From contig WBMZ01000199.1 of the NCBI GenBank assembly GCA_013400975.1, positions 1 to 64,000 of the forward strand: a DNA stretch of 64,000 bases, given 5' to 3'. Origin of the DNA: Atrichornis clamosus. Its lineage: Eukaryota; Chordata; Aves; Passeriformes; Menuridae. The number at the start of each line of letters is the position of its first letter. The first letter of the stretch is position 1. Shown in pieces: positions 13,801 to 27,856 of this stretch. A program made the position numbers and the translations under genes. The notes below the pieces were generated by a model. That model was not told the origin of the DNA. It worked only from the letters and a program-made list of their open reading frames with translations, and did no database searches.

Positions 13801-16800
13801 TGTTACTGATTTAGAGAAGGATAATTCTTATGAAAGTGTCTGCCTCATTAAAAACAGGATCATAAAACAAAAAGCTCTGTGCTGCTAGACAAACTCCATT
13901 GTGTCTTGCAGAAGTGTCAAGGCTTGGCAAACATCCAGGTGCTGAAACATTGCCAAGCACATCAGATATATATTAATGCAGGATAATCTGTAAGAAAAGC
14001 ATTCTTTCATAAACATTTTTTTTCTTTGTAAAACCATCAATCAACTTCCTAGCTGAGCACCATGTGGCTCAGCTTAAGAGATCCTCAGGAATGCTTCAGT
14101 GTCTATAAACCACTGACTTACTTCACAGACTTGGTGCCTTTCAGTGCCTATTGTCCCTAAGTATTTGCTGAAGTTATTTGGTTGGCTGTCAGCAGCTAAT
14201 TCTGATTTGTAACTTGGGAAACCAGCAGCAGGAGGTCCTCGGACCTGACTAGTGACATCCTCAGCACCAATTAGCCAAGGTGCAGACTGCCAGCAAAGAA
14301 TTTTTTGCAGTTCCAATTATTTTAATAGGAAGAACAGGAAGATACAGGACCACCTAAATATCTGTCAGAAAAAGAACTAACACAAGCATCTTGTTATTTA
14401 GCCCACCTAAACTGCAAAGAGAAACAAATGATACATGCTTTTGTTCCAAAGTTGTGTTTCCTAACAAAGATTCTAAAAAATACAAGTGCATTGGTAATTC
14501 AACATACTGGCATTGTAAAAATAAATCAAAGAACAAAGTTTGCAAAGAAACCTTACTACAGAAGACTAATTTTACATTACCTGTAAGGATTAAACTCATC
14601 TATCTGGGGAATAAATACATTGAAGGAACAGTTGAAACTATTTCGATACCTAAAGGAACTCTACTGACATTCTGTGGAGTTCATCTCTAATTATCAATAC
14701 CTAATGCTCTATTCCATAGGAAGAAGGTAGTTTACTTAAGCATCTGATCTTCAGGGCCACTCACTAGTTTCTACTCCAAAGCATTCCAAAGTTATTACTT
14801 AAAATGTATGTTTCAATTTCATAACATAAATTAAAGCACTGTAATTTCTATCACAAAAGCCAGGATGAGGAAATTAGCATTAAGTCAGTGGGAGAAAATA
14901 CAAACAACTCACTATAGCTGCAACTACTGAATCAAATTTTTGCAGTCAGATTTATGAAACGTGAGGGACTTGGTCACTCTATGTAAAGGCAGTAATGCAT
15001 TTCATCTCAGATTCAAGAGTAAGTTGAATACTATTCAATTTAGAGGTGACTACAGGTTTTTGATAGTTTATATATCACCAATTTGCTGTGTATTTGAAGT
15101 TCTAAACAAAGTAATAAAGAAATAATACAAACTAGTACAGACATCCTGCATTACTGTTTTTGCTTGCACGTGTCCAAATGACCTGGCTTGCAGCAGCTAC
15201 CCCAGACATTTATTTACAGGAAAAGAAATCTACTAGAGAACCTTGACGAATAAAATGATGGCCTGAAGTCAAAGTACTACCCCAAGAAATTAAATAAATA
15301 GGTAAAAAAAAAGGTGGTTTATTTCAAGCTAGATTGGGTGTGCTTATGTTGCAGCTGTGCCTGTAGTCTGGTCTTTAAAAATACTCTTTAAGAAGAGTCA
15401 CATCACACTGTAATATTAACATTATTTGTTGATGCCTGAGTGATCTCAGTAAATAAATAACATTCATCTTATGCTACGAGGAGCACTTAATTAGCTCTCT
15501 TTTAAACAGAAGACACTTCATGGCTATGTCACCCAATGGAGATGTGTTTTTTATTTCAAATAATTAATGCATTTTAGGAATGAGAAAATAAAGTGCTTTT
15601 TTGAAAGAGTGCCCTTTATCTTATTTCTCTTTCTATAACTAAAAACTGAGTAGATAAGTTTTCTTCTTACCATAATCAGTTCCAACATGGTAGGAATGCA
15701 TATGAGTCTGATCAGTACCAGGTACTCTGTAAACACCAACCCAACGAGTCTTTTCTAGAAATCACACTCTTACACCACCAGTTTAGATACTGGAAGTGAA
15801 AAGCATACACATGACAGTTCTAAGAAGATATATTTGTCTGGAGCAGCTATTTATTAAGATATTTTTCCTTCACTCCTCCCTCCTAAGCCATCTTTATAGA
15901 CTGAAATTATGACATATCAGTTTGAGCACTGGTGCAGCCTAAAGGCAAGTCGTGGTAGACATTTCTGCATCAATCAAACACCAGCACTTCTTTGTAGACA
16001 AAGCCTGACAATCAAGTCTACTTTCCTTGCCAAGTCTCTTTGGCTTCTGCCAAGCCCTTGTTTTGTTCTAAGGGTCCCAACCTGCAAGAAACTTCAAAGT
16101 ATCTATATTGGATCTACAGTGGTAGATCCACTCTCCTATATGCTGCATGTTTATGTCCCCTACTTATCTTTGCACAAAACCAAACAGCAACCTGACGAGT
16201 CAAGCTTTTTTTTTTCCTCCCCTTTTTTTCCCCCTTCTTTCTTAATTGTTAAGTTTTCAGTTGAGAAACAGCTTTCTTATGTGGCCTCCTGTTTGGCTAG
16301 TCAGTAATGTAAGCAATGCCATCAGTAAAGGTAGCTGGAAGGAAGAGCATGTGACAGTAGACAGACCCAACACAGACCAATGCAAACTGCTGCAGATGAG
16401 CAACCTTAGAAAGAATGAGAAGATGTATTCAGGGGAAAAAAATGTGAAAAAAAACCAAAGAAGAATGGCATAGTATCTTAGAGAGTCACAACTTTTCTCC
16501 AGCCACCTATTTCTCTTCTCTTCCATTCTGCAGTAAAAAGCATAAAGATATTAATTGACTAGCAATGACTAAACCTAGCCTCTCTGCATCCTCATAAGGC
16601 TACTTGTAATCTGGACTCCAGGTACTCACACAGCAGCCATACAGTGTATCATCCTAGGGGAGTGGGCAGTATAGGAGCCAGGACAAAGGGCCAAGAGTGG
16701 GAGGAAACTGAAGCTGCCTCCTGGAGTTCACCACTAGCTTCTGATAACTTTGAAAGTAAAACTGCACATTCTTCCTGTTCATATTAGGGCTTCTTTCCCC

Positions 16801-17159
16801 TTAAATCAACTTCACATTTTTCAAGATCAAGTCAGTAGCTGTTCAACAACAGAAGTAGCTACTGTGTTCAATTTACAGGCTCCAAAATTTCAGCTGTCAC
16901 AGGTGCGACAAAGTGTTTTTCATTATACATAAAAAGTTGATAAAGAGGATCTAGAAAATGTTCTGTAATAGCTACAATTCCAAGTTCAAACACAGGATGG
17001 TGCAAATCAAATCAGACTTGCACTATACCAACGGATATGAATGATATTTAACTTCTGCAATCCTGATGCAAGAATGCAAGCCCTACCAAGCTTCACTGTG
17101 GCTTGTCTAAATAATTGATACACTGCAAAAACATTCTGCATAAAAAATGCATGTATGAA

Positions 17160-17188
17160 GTATTTAAAATTAGTATTTAAAATTAAGT
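17160..17188. repeat. Short AT-rich tandem (GTATTTAAAATTA x2)
   Basis: The 13-base unit GTATTTAAAATTA occurs twice in tandem, followed by a partial variant ending in AAGTATTAAAAATACT. It is typical intronic AT-rich slippage. Confidence 0.75.
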
Positions 17189-18418
17189 ATTAAAAATACT
17201 ATGAAGAATTTAAAACGTAAGAGATTAAATACCTATGAGCCCCAAATTGCATGTTATATGAAGGTGAGCCTTACATTTCATTCTAGTACCATTATATCTA
17301 CATTCTTAATGAAACTCCCTGCCACATTAAGGACAACTTGTATCTATGTCAATGTTAATCCTTATTCCTGTGTGAATTCACATATTTATTATACTTTTTC
17401 CATAATTCAGTTAACATATAGACAAAACAGTGCACATGCATTTCGAAATAGTTCTCAAATGTCCTTCACCAATAACTTCTAGAGAAAGCAGTATCTCATA
17501 GCACAGAAATAATTTGATAAGAAATAATTTGCCAATTTTTACAATAGAGAGAAATTACCACATTTATACAAGGATTGGTGTGTTCCAGAGACAAACAATC
17601 TGAAAAAACTGTGGAATAGGAACACAAGAAAAATTTGTGATGACATAAAATTATGCACAGGAAGTCAAAACTAAATTCATTGTAACAACCTACAGAAACT
17701 ATAGTGAATTAAGAGGTAATAATAATACAGCCCATGAAAGCCTGTGCAGATAAACACAAAATAACACACCACCAAAAAAAATTAAATAAAGCCTTGAAAA
17801 GGATGACCTCTAAATTATGTACTACAGCCTTGATAAAGGAGATAAAATTTTCTCTAGATTTTTTTTAAAGCATTATCTAAGTAACACCAATTAAAAAAAA
17901 TTGGCAGAATGTTAATAGTCAATAAAGAAAGAATACAAAACTAAGGGGAAGCCAATATGCCTTTTCAGACATCCTTGATATTCCAAAATTTTGAATTCCA
18001 TCATGACATTTTTTCATAAAAGTTATCGTAAAGAAGATTGTAATAGAGTTGACACAAGAAAACAGACTGGGTAATCCACAATTCAGCTTGAGATTGACAG
18101 AGGTGAAGGGGAATACAACAAAGATCTACAAAAGCATGACCTTGCCAAGATCATCAGGAAAATGACAATGCACTTATTTTCACTATTTCAGAATCCACAA
18201 CAAAACAACCAGCAAGTGTCTTGGGCAGTAGCTTTAAATAAAAAAAAAGTTTTCACACAGTGCAGTATTACTGAAAAGAGAAACTATAAAACTCATTGCT
18301 ATGGGCTGCTGCAAAGACTGGAAGTGTAACAGACTACAGAAAAAGTTTATGGAAGAATCTCTGGCATTGGAGGACCCCAGAAGCTGAGAGCCTATGCAAG
18401 GCTTAATCTAAGCCTCAC

Positions 18419-18472
18419 CTCGAGCTGCCTTCCTTCTTTCACTGTTCCCAAAGTATTCAGTACGGACCATCA
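18419..18472 (-). other. Candidate cassette exon, in frame with CDKAL1 (unproven)
   Basis: On the minus strand a pyrimidine tract CTTGTTCTGCTCTTCTCCAG (ending at 18473) is followed by 54 nt and then a donor GTGAGG beginning at 18418. The 54 nt read TG, then 17 sense codons (M-V-R-T-E-Y-F-G-N-S-E-R-R-K-A-A-R), then G. This exactly fits a phase-1 intron, and 54 is divisible by three, so inclusion would add 18 codons without a stop to the CDKAL1 reading frame after the Cys-triad exon. I know of no such insert in CDKAL1. Decoy exons of this quality occur by chance in large introns. Confidence 0.2.
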
Positions 18473-18885
18473 CTGGAGAAGAGCAGAACAAGCTTACTGA
18501 GTATTCGTGGCAGTTCCCTGGCACAAGAGAGCAACATTTACTCAAAATGCCTACTTCAGTAATTTGTTAAAGTAGAAACAAGGCAGGAGAAAAAAGCCAA
18601 GTAAACTGATTATAGATTAATCCATGGTTTTATAATAAAAGACAGTGTACTGAATAGCAATTCCAAAGACTGATACAATTTTCATATCCTATCTGTTCCA
18701 GGCTTTTGTCTCAGTTCAACGGGAACGTGAGCTTAGGTGAGACATACTGGGGAATCCTGCATTCTAAGGCAAAATCAAGTATAGATATGGAGCCACATTT
18801 GCCTCAAACACCTTGTCAGGCTGAAAACATAAACCAACTTAAAGAGGAACTGAAATGTCACATTAGGAAAACAGGCAGTTGAGCT

Positions 18886-18953
18886 CTACCTAACTTACTA
18901 ACCTAACTACTAACTACTAACCTAACCCACTAACTACTAACCTACTTACTAAC
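18886..18953. repeat. Short tandem repeat of a TAACTACTAACC-type unit
   Basis: About 68 bases consist of imperfect copies of units such as TAACTACTAACC and TACTTACTAAC. One strand holds only A, C and T, and the other lacks C. It looks like a small minisatellite and has no coding frame. Confidence 0.9.
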
Positions 18954-20009
18954 AAAACCTTATCTAAACTATATCACTCCCCGTAACAGAAAATCTTTTT
19001 ATTTAAAGTTTTAAAATTTTTGCACTTGAAAAGCTGAAACAAAGACATGCAATTCAGATGCCTAAATGTTGGTGTTTCAATTCAGGCTAGTGATGTGTAT
19101 CAGAATGCCATTAGGCATCTAAACAGAGTAGGAACGCACAAGACCAATGAGAATAATGTGTCACAGAGCATGACACGATGCAGGCACGGCAGAGAGCATC
19201 AGTGGTGAGTGCAGACAACTGTGCCACCTGGATCCAGGCAATAAGATGACCAACACTTTGTTTTACTCCAAGAAAAAAGAACTGCCAAAATGAAGAGGTC
19301 TGGGCTTGCTTAAAAAATACTCATCCAACTGAGATGATTTCAGATGAAAGAAAATGGGAACTCTGTAATTATGTACACTTACCTTGACAAATAGAAAGCA
19401 ATCTGTGATTAGAACGTAGTAATTAGTTAGAAAATGCCTCCCATGGATTTAATTACCCATCAGTCTGCATGTTTCTTAATTACTTTTATCTCATTGAATC
19501 AGTAAAAATTTCTGCCTGGGGCAACTGCCACTCACTTATTTACACAGCTTCTAGTTTTTACAGTGAATATATTATAGCAACATGGCCAAACAATGCCAGA
19601 ATTACAGTTTAAATTTCATGCATAAGAAATTTCTCCCTCAATTTTCTATGGAAATTATTTTCTTAGATTTGAATTCAGACATAACTTTATTATTCATGTG
19701 TTCAGGAAGTTTGAAAACATCCAATATGTCATTTTAAAAAATGCAAAGAAAAAAACACAAGTTCTTAAGTAAAAAGAAAAACAACAACAAAAATACATTA
19801 TATTCACATAAGTGAAAAAAATGGTTGACAGGCAAAATTGTAAGCCTTATATACACATAACTTCTCAGAGAAATGTATGGCATTTCTAAATTTCAATCAA
19901 ATTTTAAGATATAAGAACTTCTGAGGAAGAAATACTGACTCCAAAACTGCCCTGTTATTTGTAACATCCTCCATCATCCTCTTTGGTGTCAGTCTTAGTT
20001 AAGGTCAAG

Positions 20010-20290
20010 AGATCTGATTAAGTCGCCCAACCTGCACAGAGTGCACAGCTGCTGTAATGATTCACATGGACAGAGAATAATTATGAAAAATGAAACCAAA
20101 TTTACAGTTGCAGAAGTAATAAGAATGTCTAATTTGTCTACACTAAACCCAAAAGGGTCAATTCATTGCCTGCATTTTGGGTATAGTGACTTCTGCTGTG
20201 GTTACGTGCTTTTTGCTCTGACAACAGACTCTTTGCAGCAAGAACTTTGTCTTTCAATCAAATTGATGAGCCCATTACTCTGAATATGAA
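20010..20290. promoter_or_regulatory. Enhancer-like unique block
   Basis: CAGCTG (20046-20051) is followed by a cluster of homeodomain-type cores (TAATGATT, ATAATTAT) and a TCF/SOX-type CTTTGT (20245-20250). An 80-codon plus-strand frame spans it without resembling a known protein. Confidence 0.2.
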
Positions 20291-21399
20291 ATAACTGACT
20301 ATTACACATAGCATACATTTTTATAAGGTAATGTGAAATGACAAAACTCATTTTTTCACAATTGAATTTTTCAAAATTTATGATTAGCAGAAGCGTAAAT
20401 ATGGTTTAAGTGGCAAATGTCAAAAAGTCCAAATAACAAAAAAAAATATACTTTGCAACGGGAAAACACTAGAGTTATTCTAGCAAAGAACAAAAGCAAA
20501 AGGTAGGTTCCTCTAGCTGGTAATACATTAGTTATTATATTTTTTCCAAAGAAACTTTCGTAAATGGTTACTATCCTGAAGCTTAATTAAAACAATGCCT
20601 TCTCTAATGAGAGGGCTTTTTTCATTTTGGTTCTTTTTTGTGGTTGCTGTGCTTTTCTGATTTTTTAAAAATATGATTTATAAATCCTAGTGGACCTTTT
20701 CTGTCTCTCTATGCCAGCATTTCTGTCATTTCTCTTTCACCTTACTATTTCAGATACCATCAATTTCATATCACATTTGCATAGGTTTATGAATCAATGA
20801 AGAATAAAAACATTAAAAATTGTTTATCAGACCTTACTGCGTGTTTTCCTAAGCGTTTCTCTACCATTTTAAGTTTTATTTTTTAAAAAAATGTGAAGTT
20901 ATCAAAAAAGGCAATTCCAAATATGCCTTTAGTCATATTAATTCAAGTGTGTGTAAAATGCTGCATTTCTTATACTATGTTTTTATTTCAAGAAAACACA
21001 CCAGCTTAAGATTTACTTTCTCATGCATACAGGTATTGAAAATGTTTCCATGAGAGTAAAGGAAAAAGGGTTGGAGTAAAAGCTTCTAGCAAGAAAAAAC
21101 GCAAAATCAGTGCTTGCACATCAGCAGGGGTGCTCGTGGCATGTTTTGGAGAAGTAGAATAGGAAGCAGGAAGGTCAGCTAGCTGAGGCTAAGTAGTAGC
21201 AAACATCAGCTGCAACCTTTGAGGGCCTGCGACACCTCACCTGTCTGACACAACATCCTTCCTTCTTTTTGGCTCCTTTCACATCTGGCTCACAAAAATC
21301 TCAGGTTCTCGGTGTGAGTCTGAAAATACATGTCTCAATCCCGTCAGCAAAAGCCAGATTTTCCTCGTAGCTTTAGTAGTTAAAAATCAATGAGTAAAG

Positions 21400-22010
21400 T
21401 AATCTTAATGTGCAAAAGTTGCAGGTCTGCTGAATTATTAATAAGCAATACAACTGTAAATGCTTTTGTTCACCATTCTTCAGTGCACTTGCAAATGATT
21501 TCAAAACGAAAGGTGCTGAAGCATGAAGATTGTAGGCAGCCATTGCTTTTTGAAATCACAGTGCAGGGAATTGGTGGAATTCTTGCCTGCCTGGGTTATA
21601 ATCAGACATTGTGAACTTTCCTTGAAAGCAGACTTCAAATTCACAGGGGTCCCCAGCCTTCAATCAAGAGGATGCTTGAAACGACCTCCATCTGCCATTT
21701 TAATGTATTCTTCCCAAAGACTTCCATAAATATTTAATATAAGAAACGCGCTGTTTAAACACAATGAGTAGCTTGTGAAATTAAAATTGGCTGACGGATT
21801 ACACGATATAATACACAGTAAACAATGGTAGAGAAACCATAGGCAGAGCCACACACTTTCCTTCTGCTCTTCAAGCAAATGAATCAGAAAGGGACGTGAA
21901 GGCAAATTTGATGACACCCTTATTAAAGATACAGCAAGCCTTGTACAACAGCCTTAATACAGAGCATGTTCCTAATCTCATATGTGCACAGGCACACAAC
22001 AGACACTTGT
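21400..22010. promoter_or_regulatory. Enhancer-like unique block
   Basis: The stretch is repeat-free and less A-rich than its surroundings. It has an E-box CATCTG (21689-21694), a SOX-type AACAATGG (21821-21828) and several homeodomain ATTA/TAAT cores. Short open frames on both strands (74, 68 and 85 codons) overlap each other and look incidental. Cross-species conservation would settle this. Confidence 0.25.
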
Positions 22011-22900
22011 CTGTCAGCTGGAGAGAAGACATATATAGAATCTTTTCTTTTTTTTTTTGCTGAATCGCTTCTTTGCAAGGCAGTAAGCCTTCCTCTCCAG
22101 CCTCTTCAAAGCCCTACAATGACAAAGCTGGGAAGACAAAGCTCTGTTCAAGATTTTAAGTTGGGGCTTAAAAGGGTGCATAATTAAACGACCCAATTTT
22201 GAAAAACACTAGACATTGTATGACACTAAAACCACAGCAAATGCTTTGCAGGCTGCCTGACGTACAGCCTCAACCAAATCACTGAGACAACTGCATTACA
22301 AATCTGTCAACAAAGCACATCCTGGCAGTTTTTTCACACATTTGCACTTTCTGGAAAAGCAGTTGTATGTAATTTACAAAATTTCCAAATTTAAACATTC
22401 ACAAGGAGCTTAGCAATGTATGCTGCCTGCTCTGTGTGCCTGCATTTGATATTTACGTACAGATACATATACACATATATACAGGAAAAGATACAAGTTT
22501 ATTTTTACCCCACCACATTCACTGTTTTGACTCTGTATAATAGCTGAAACATCTACATATAAAAGCACAAATACTAAAAATATTTGCATGTTTTCAACCC
22601 AAAATTACACCTCTTAAATATTTCTAAATACATCTCTGGTACATAACATAGGAATGTACTTTTCCACTCCAACCTAGCATGTTGCTTTATCAGTAAATAA
22701 TGAGTGAGTATTGCTTCTGTAAAAAATTGGTTCTTTTCTAGAAAACATCATGCCCTTGGTAGAACAAAAACCAATCCAGGAGATGTATGAAAACAATTCA
22801 TAATCCTACATGGAAATGTATAGATAAGGCTTAAACAATGAAGACCCAAATATGACATAAATACAGGAATTCACTGAAGAAACCAACCCTAACATTACTT

Positions 22901-22926
22901 GTATATATATGTATATACACACACAA
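22901..22926. repeat. TA/CA microsatellite
   Basis: GTATATATATGTATATACACACAC is a short compound dinucleotide repeat, a possible polymorphic marker. Confidence 0.85.
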
Positions 22927-23452
22927 ATACATGTGTTCACATGACATGTATATACATTAATTGTTTTGAAGATTACCCAAATCCAGCATAAATCTGTAAA
23001 AGCACCAATAAAAACATACATACAGTACTAAAATATGGTAATAACAGTCCTAATTTTTATAGTAGCCTTTTATACCTTTCTAATAAATCAAAAAATAATT
23101 TTAAAGCATATGAATTTTAAGAAAATAAATTGTTCTATCAGATGTCACTTTTTTATTAGTATTCTTTTGGTTCCTGCTTACCTACAATATCAAAAGAGGC
23201 TTCTTTTCTGATTTTTAAACTCAAAAATCTATAAGTAAGTAACCAAATTTTATTAAAAGGAGAAGTTACAGATCAAACTGACACCTGCACATTGCCAAAG
23301 TCCAGCCTTCCCAATCCAACTGTCAAGATCTATATCCTTTAAACTGAATTTAATTATAAAATTTATACTTTATAGAATTCTAAATCTCAGTACATTTATT
23401 TTTCTTTAAAATTCACAAAATTTAAGGAAAATTTACATTTCTCTCCCCCACC

Positions 23453-23468
23453 CTCTCTCTCTCTCTCT
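23453..23468. repeat. (CT)8 microsatellite
   Basis: Eight uninterrupted CT units lie inside a longer pyrimidine-rich stretch that begins near 23437. Confidence 0.9.
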
Positions 23469-25683
23469 GGATTCACACACTTGTTTCTAAAAAAGCTCAC
23501 TTACTCAGATTATTACACCAAATGTATTTTCTGTACCATATGCAAATCAGAGTCTTGGAAGCTAGGTGGATCCACTAAATAAGGTTTCTAATAATTCTCG
23601 ATACAAGGACACAAAAGTAAACAAAAAAATCCTACTATACATACTTTGAAAATGATTCCCAGTTCCCTTAACATACCTCACTATAGACAACATACAAACA
23701 AGTATACATATGCACGACTATCTCTTTAATAGATAGCAGGTTTGGGGAGACAGAAGAATGTGTGACAGGGCCCAAGATGGTAATCACGGTAGCACTTTAA
23801 ATCCCTTAACAAGTTTCAGTTCAGCCCAAAACAGCAGCAGATTCTAATAAAATACAGAGCAATATGAAATTATGAGAAACGTCTGTTTTTCCCAGTTTTA
23901 TTCACAAGCACATATTGATAGGCTGTTGGTCAAAAACAAAAAAAGGAAAAGGGAGAAAGGGACAGAATCACAGTAATCTTTGGAAGAAGGAGAATAAAAA
24001 TGAACAACTCTGAATAGGTAGAAAAATTGAGAGGAGACAGAGTAGGAGGAATGCAAAAGTCACAGAATAACAGAGGTCATGAATCTGGTGTTTCCGAGTG
24101 GCTCAGAGTATTAAATCTGAATTTAATGTTGACCCCAGAGAGTAAAAATGTTCTCCAGTTGTTCAGACCCATCAAGCAGATCATAAAAATTAAGATCTAT
24201 AGAGATGCTCCTACTTATAAGGGCAACTGCTCTTTATCATCTTCACTGCAATTAATTCAAAATATTTAAAGAAGTCCATGAACTAGGAAATTACTGCTTT
24301 CAAGAACAGATTACAACATTAGATAGCAGTGGCTTAATTTGCATTGCTGACAAGAAAATGCAGAAAACTCATTAATTTTACAGCAGATACAACTCCTCAT
24401 TTCATTACCTTGTTAACGTATTTTTTTCTGCTTTATGTCTTCTTTTTGGAAGAAGAGCCTTGCTTCTCTCTCATCTAAACCTAATGATCTGGTCCAACAA
24501 AACCACTTAGTTGCATTCATTTGGAAAGAGTTTCCTGCAAGCTGGTAATAACTAAGCATCTAGCTACAACTACCAATGAACTGACACTCAAAAAGCACAC
24601 AAGATTTTAATGTCAAAGAATATCACATACACGTTATTTCCTTTTCAAGATATTTGTAAACCAGTTAATAATTTAAAGTGTCAGAAGCAATCAAATTATG
24701 TTGGGGTTCCTTCCTTGCAAGTGAAATATGAAAAACATATTTTTCAAGAATTAAGCCATTGTATCACTTGAAAAAATTATCAGACAATCCAAACAATGCT
24801 CCCAAATAACTGACATATATTAAACTGAAAAGAAGGTTTCTTCTCTTGCTGGTAGAAATCCTTGCCTTGAGGGAGATGAAGACTTACAGCGAAGGCACGA
24901 ATTTTGGCATCCTCACAGCTGGCAGCACAGGCCAGTTAAAGAAGGGGTGCTCAATAATTGCTGCTTTAAATAAGTGGTGCCTGTAGACAGCAATTTACAG
25001 AAAAAGCAATGCTTAATTGCTAAGTTGTAGTTACTTTCATGCCAAGTTAGAATAAAATAGCTGGACACTGTTTCTATCGGAGGGACACAGACATCATAAT
25101 TCAGCACACACCATCACTGTACCCTTACACAACTCTGCTAGCCCAAAGAACTTACAAACATTATGTTAGAGATCATAAAGTGTGAATTCTCTCATTTACA
25201 AGAAATTAGAAAAAGCAAAATCAGTGCTGAATAAGGGGACAGAAAACACCAAGATGGGTAGTGCTATGCCTGAAGATGGTGCAGCTGTCTTCCAAGAAGT
25301 CAATTAAAAAAAAAGTCAACAAATCTCAAATAAATGTTTATTTATAAAAAAATCACCATTGATGAAAATTAAAAATGGTACTGAAGACCAAGGCAGTACA
25401 ATAAAATGAATATCAAAGGCAAAGGCATTTGTTGGTGTTCTCAATATCCAAAATGCACTATATTTATCTCAGAGCAACTGGAAAAACATATATTCTGAAA
25501 ACTATTCTTGACTGAATAATATAAGGTATGTATGAAATTTTGCTGACTAATCAAAGTCCATCTTTCCCACCAGGTCACTATCCAGGACAGAAGTGTTTTA
25601 TCTGACTGTGGAATAGCAGAGGACCTCAAGAGGCCTGTACAGTCACAATACTACCTTAAAATAAAGTATTTTGTAAATTAAAG

Positions 25684-25720
25684 TAATGCTAATAATATAA
25701 TATAATGCTAATAATATAAA
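25684..25720. repeat. 19-bp tandem duplication (AT-rich)
   Basis: TAATGCTAATAATATAATA at 25684 is followed directly by a second near-perfect copy at 25703. There are only two units. Confidence 0.85.
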
Positions 25721-27841
25721 TTCCCAAGAGGCTTGGGAACAATAATCAATAAAAGCAATTGAAACACACTAACTTCAGAAAAATAATAAAATTCTGTATT
25801 AATAAAAGTTGACAATGAGTAACTTCTTCGTTTCTCCCCAAAACACTTTCAACTACTTCTGCACAAACAGTCTCCCATCCCCCACCCTTTTTAATTATTG
25901 CTTTCAATTTACCACTCACTTGGAAAAGTGACCTTACTTTTACCCTGCATCTCCCTCTGGTGGTTTCCTTTTCTGTCTATTTAAAAGCAATTGTAGCAAG
26001 TAGATTCTTCTTGCCTTGTTCTAAAACAAAACAGAGTCTTAAGTTTCAACTATTTTCATCTCCTCCTCCTTTCACTGGAGCTATACTAACACAATTAAAG
26101 TGAAGCTGTCTAACACAACTCTCCTTCCCTCACTGTCCTTGCCAAGCCTTCTGGGTTGTTTCTCTGCCTCTTTTTGTCTGGCCATTCCTTCAGCCACATC
26201 CATGAAAATCCATCGGTTTTCTGAGATAAGGAACTAGCAGAATTACAGAAATGCTCTTCAGAGGTACATACTGCAAACATTAATGCTCTCTGAAGTATTT
26301 CCCTACATATCAGCGTTACTACAGTTGTCTTCCGATGAATTTGCATTACTGGGATTTACAAACCTGAATTGCCAGTACTCCCATGTTGTGGATCGACAAC
26401 AAAATGTGCAGGTTTTACTAGCACAGTTGGAAGTAGAGACGTGAATGAGCCAACACCAGCCCTCACATTTCTAAAGGATGTCAACCTGTTTGCTGACAGA
26501 ATATACAAGCACACAAAGTAAGAGAAATGCAAAATGTAAATCTCAACCAGCATTGAAAACCTGCTCCTACAACAAATAAAATCACCAAAGAGTGTACAGA
26601 ACTATCAAATTTGCTACATGTCATGTTTCTTCATCTGGATTGTTTGGGGTTTTTGTCCTTGTAGAGGTTGTTTTTTCATCACTGTTTTTTTATATGCAGA
26701 ATATTCCCAACAATATCTGCTGCTTTTTGAACTTAAAGGAAAAAGCCAAGATTTTGAAGGACACAGGGAAATATTTTGAGAGACTCTCTAGTACTTACCT
26801 ACTTTTTAACTATTAATGGTTTAAGTTGGCAAGTCATTACTGATGGCTCTGAAACTTGTATCTAATGCCTCGTTTTCCTTAACTTGGTTATATTAAAATA
26901 ATTCACTTTTCCTCACATGTACAAATAGTATCTAACACTGAAGAGTCACTTAAGGTAAGATAAAATTATTCCTCATGGAATCATGGTGGTAGGGAGCAGA
27001 AACCACTGCTGTAGCAAAAAAGAAACCCTTTAGAGTGTTAGATAAGTAACTAACTACACAAGTTGTGTCAACTCAACTAGAAACATTCAGGTACAACATT
27101 CACCAAGTGGAACACCAGAGCTTTCCAGGCTTCAGAAAAATATGATAAACAATGGACAGAAAAATAAAACGCATTGAAATGATTACACAAGCCTTTTCAA
27201 ATGATATGTAATGTTAGCAATATCCTCCCCTCACTTTTATGCTCCCAAGATGTCAGTGTACCAGAGAAGCATCAATCATCAAGCAAGAGAAAAACATAAA
27301 ACCTATCAAACTGTAGGGTGGTCTTTTCTCAAGAAAAATGTCAGCGCATTTCACTTTGATCTTTTTTTTCTCTTTCAGAAAGAGACTAGGAAAACTTCTC
27401 CATTCTATAAAAATAATAAAGCATAAAGCCACACAACTTTCCAGTACAGAAAATAATCTCCAATGAAAATTGTTTCTTTCCAGTGACATCAAGTGACAAG
27501 TTAACATTAAAAATGCCAGATCACAAACATTATAATCATAATTTCATTTGAAAGAAGAAATTTCTGCTTTTAGCATTGATCAATAAGGAAAAGGAAATAA
27601 TGCTTTAATAATGTCACTAACAGACTAATTAAAAACCTGATTTTCAGTGCCTAAAAAACCTACAGGCTTCATTTTGTCATGTCCAGAAGTCTGTAAATTG
27701 AATATAATCAACACTGTAATTAAGATTTTAAAATAGTGTCTATTGTAAGAGTTTGCCTTTGGTAATTAATTACTTTCCAGGGGGAAAAAAAAATCTTCTG
27801 GGATTAAATGACCATTTCACTCAGGAAAAAACACAACACAT

Positions 27842-27856
27842 ACACACACACACACA
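27842..27856. repeat. (AC)7 microsatellite
   Basis: There are seven and a half uninterrupted AC units, followed by a short CTCTCTATATA compound part. Confidence 0.9.

Larger units (their letters stand above)
4171..18418. other. Intronic sequence without recognised gene
   Basis: Mostly unique AT-rich DNA with short A and T runs. The 66- and 61-codon frames at 5510-5720 overlap on opposite strands and look incidental. The part at 5340-5520 has a 3'-UTR feel (AATAAA words, T runs), but no source gene is recognisable. A slightly GC-richer patch lies at 10100-10500. Confidence 0.65.

Noticed and set aside
15909..16307. 132-codon plus-strand frame
   Set aside because: No domain recognised; the C-terminal part comes from a poly-pyrimidine tract (16207-16240). 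Length is within chance for this much sequence.
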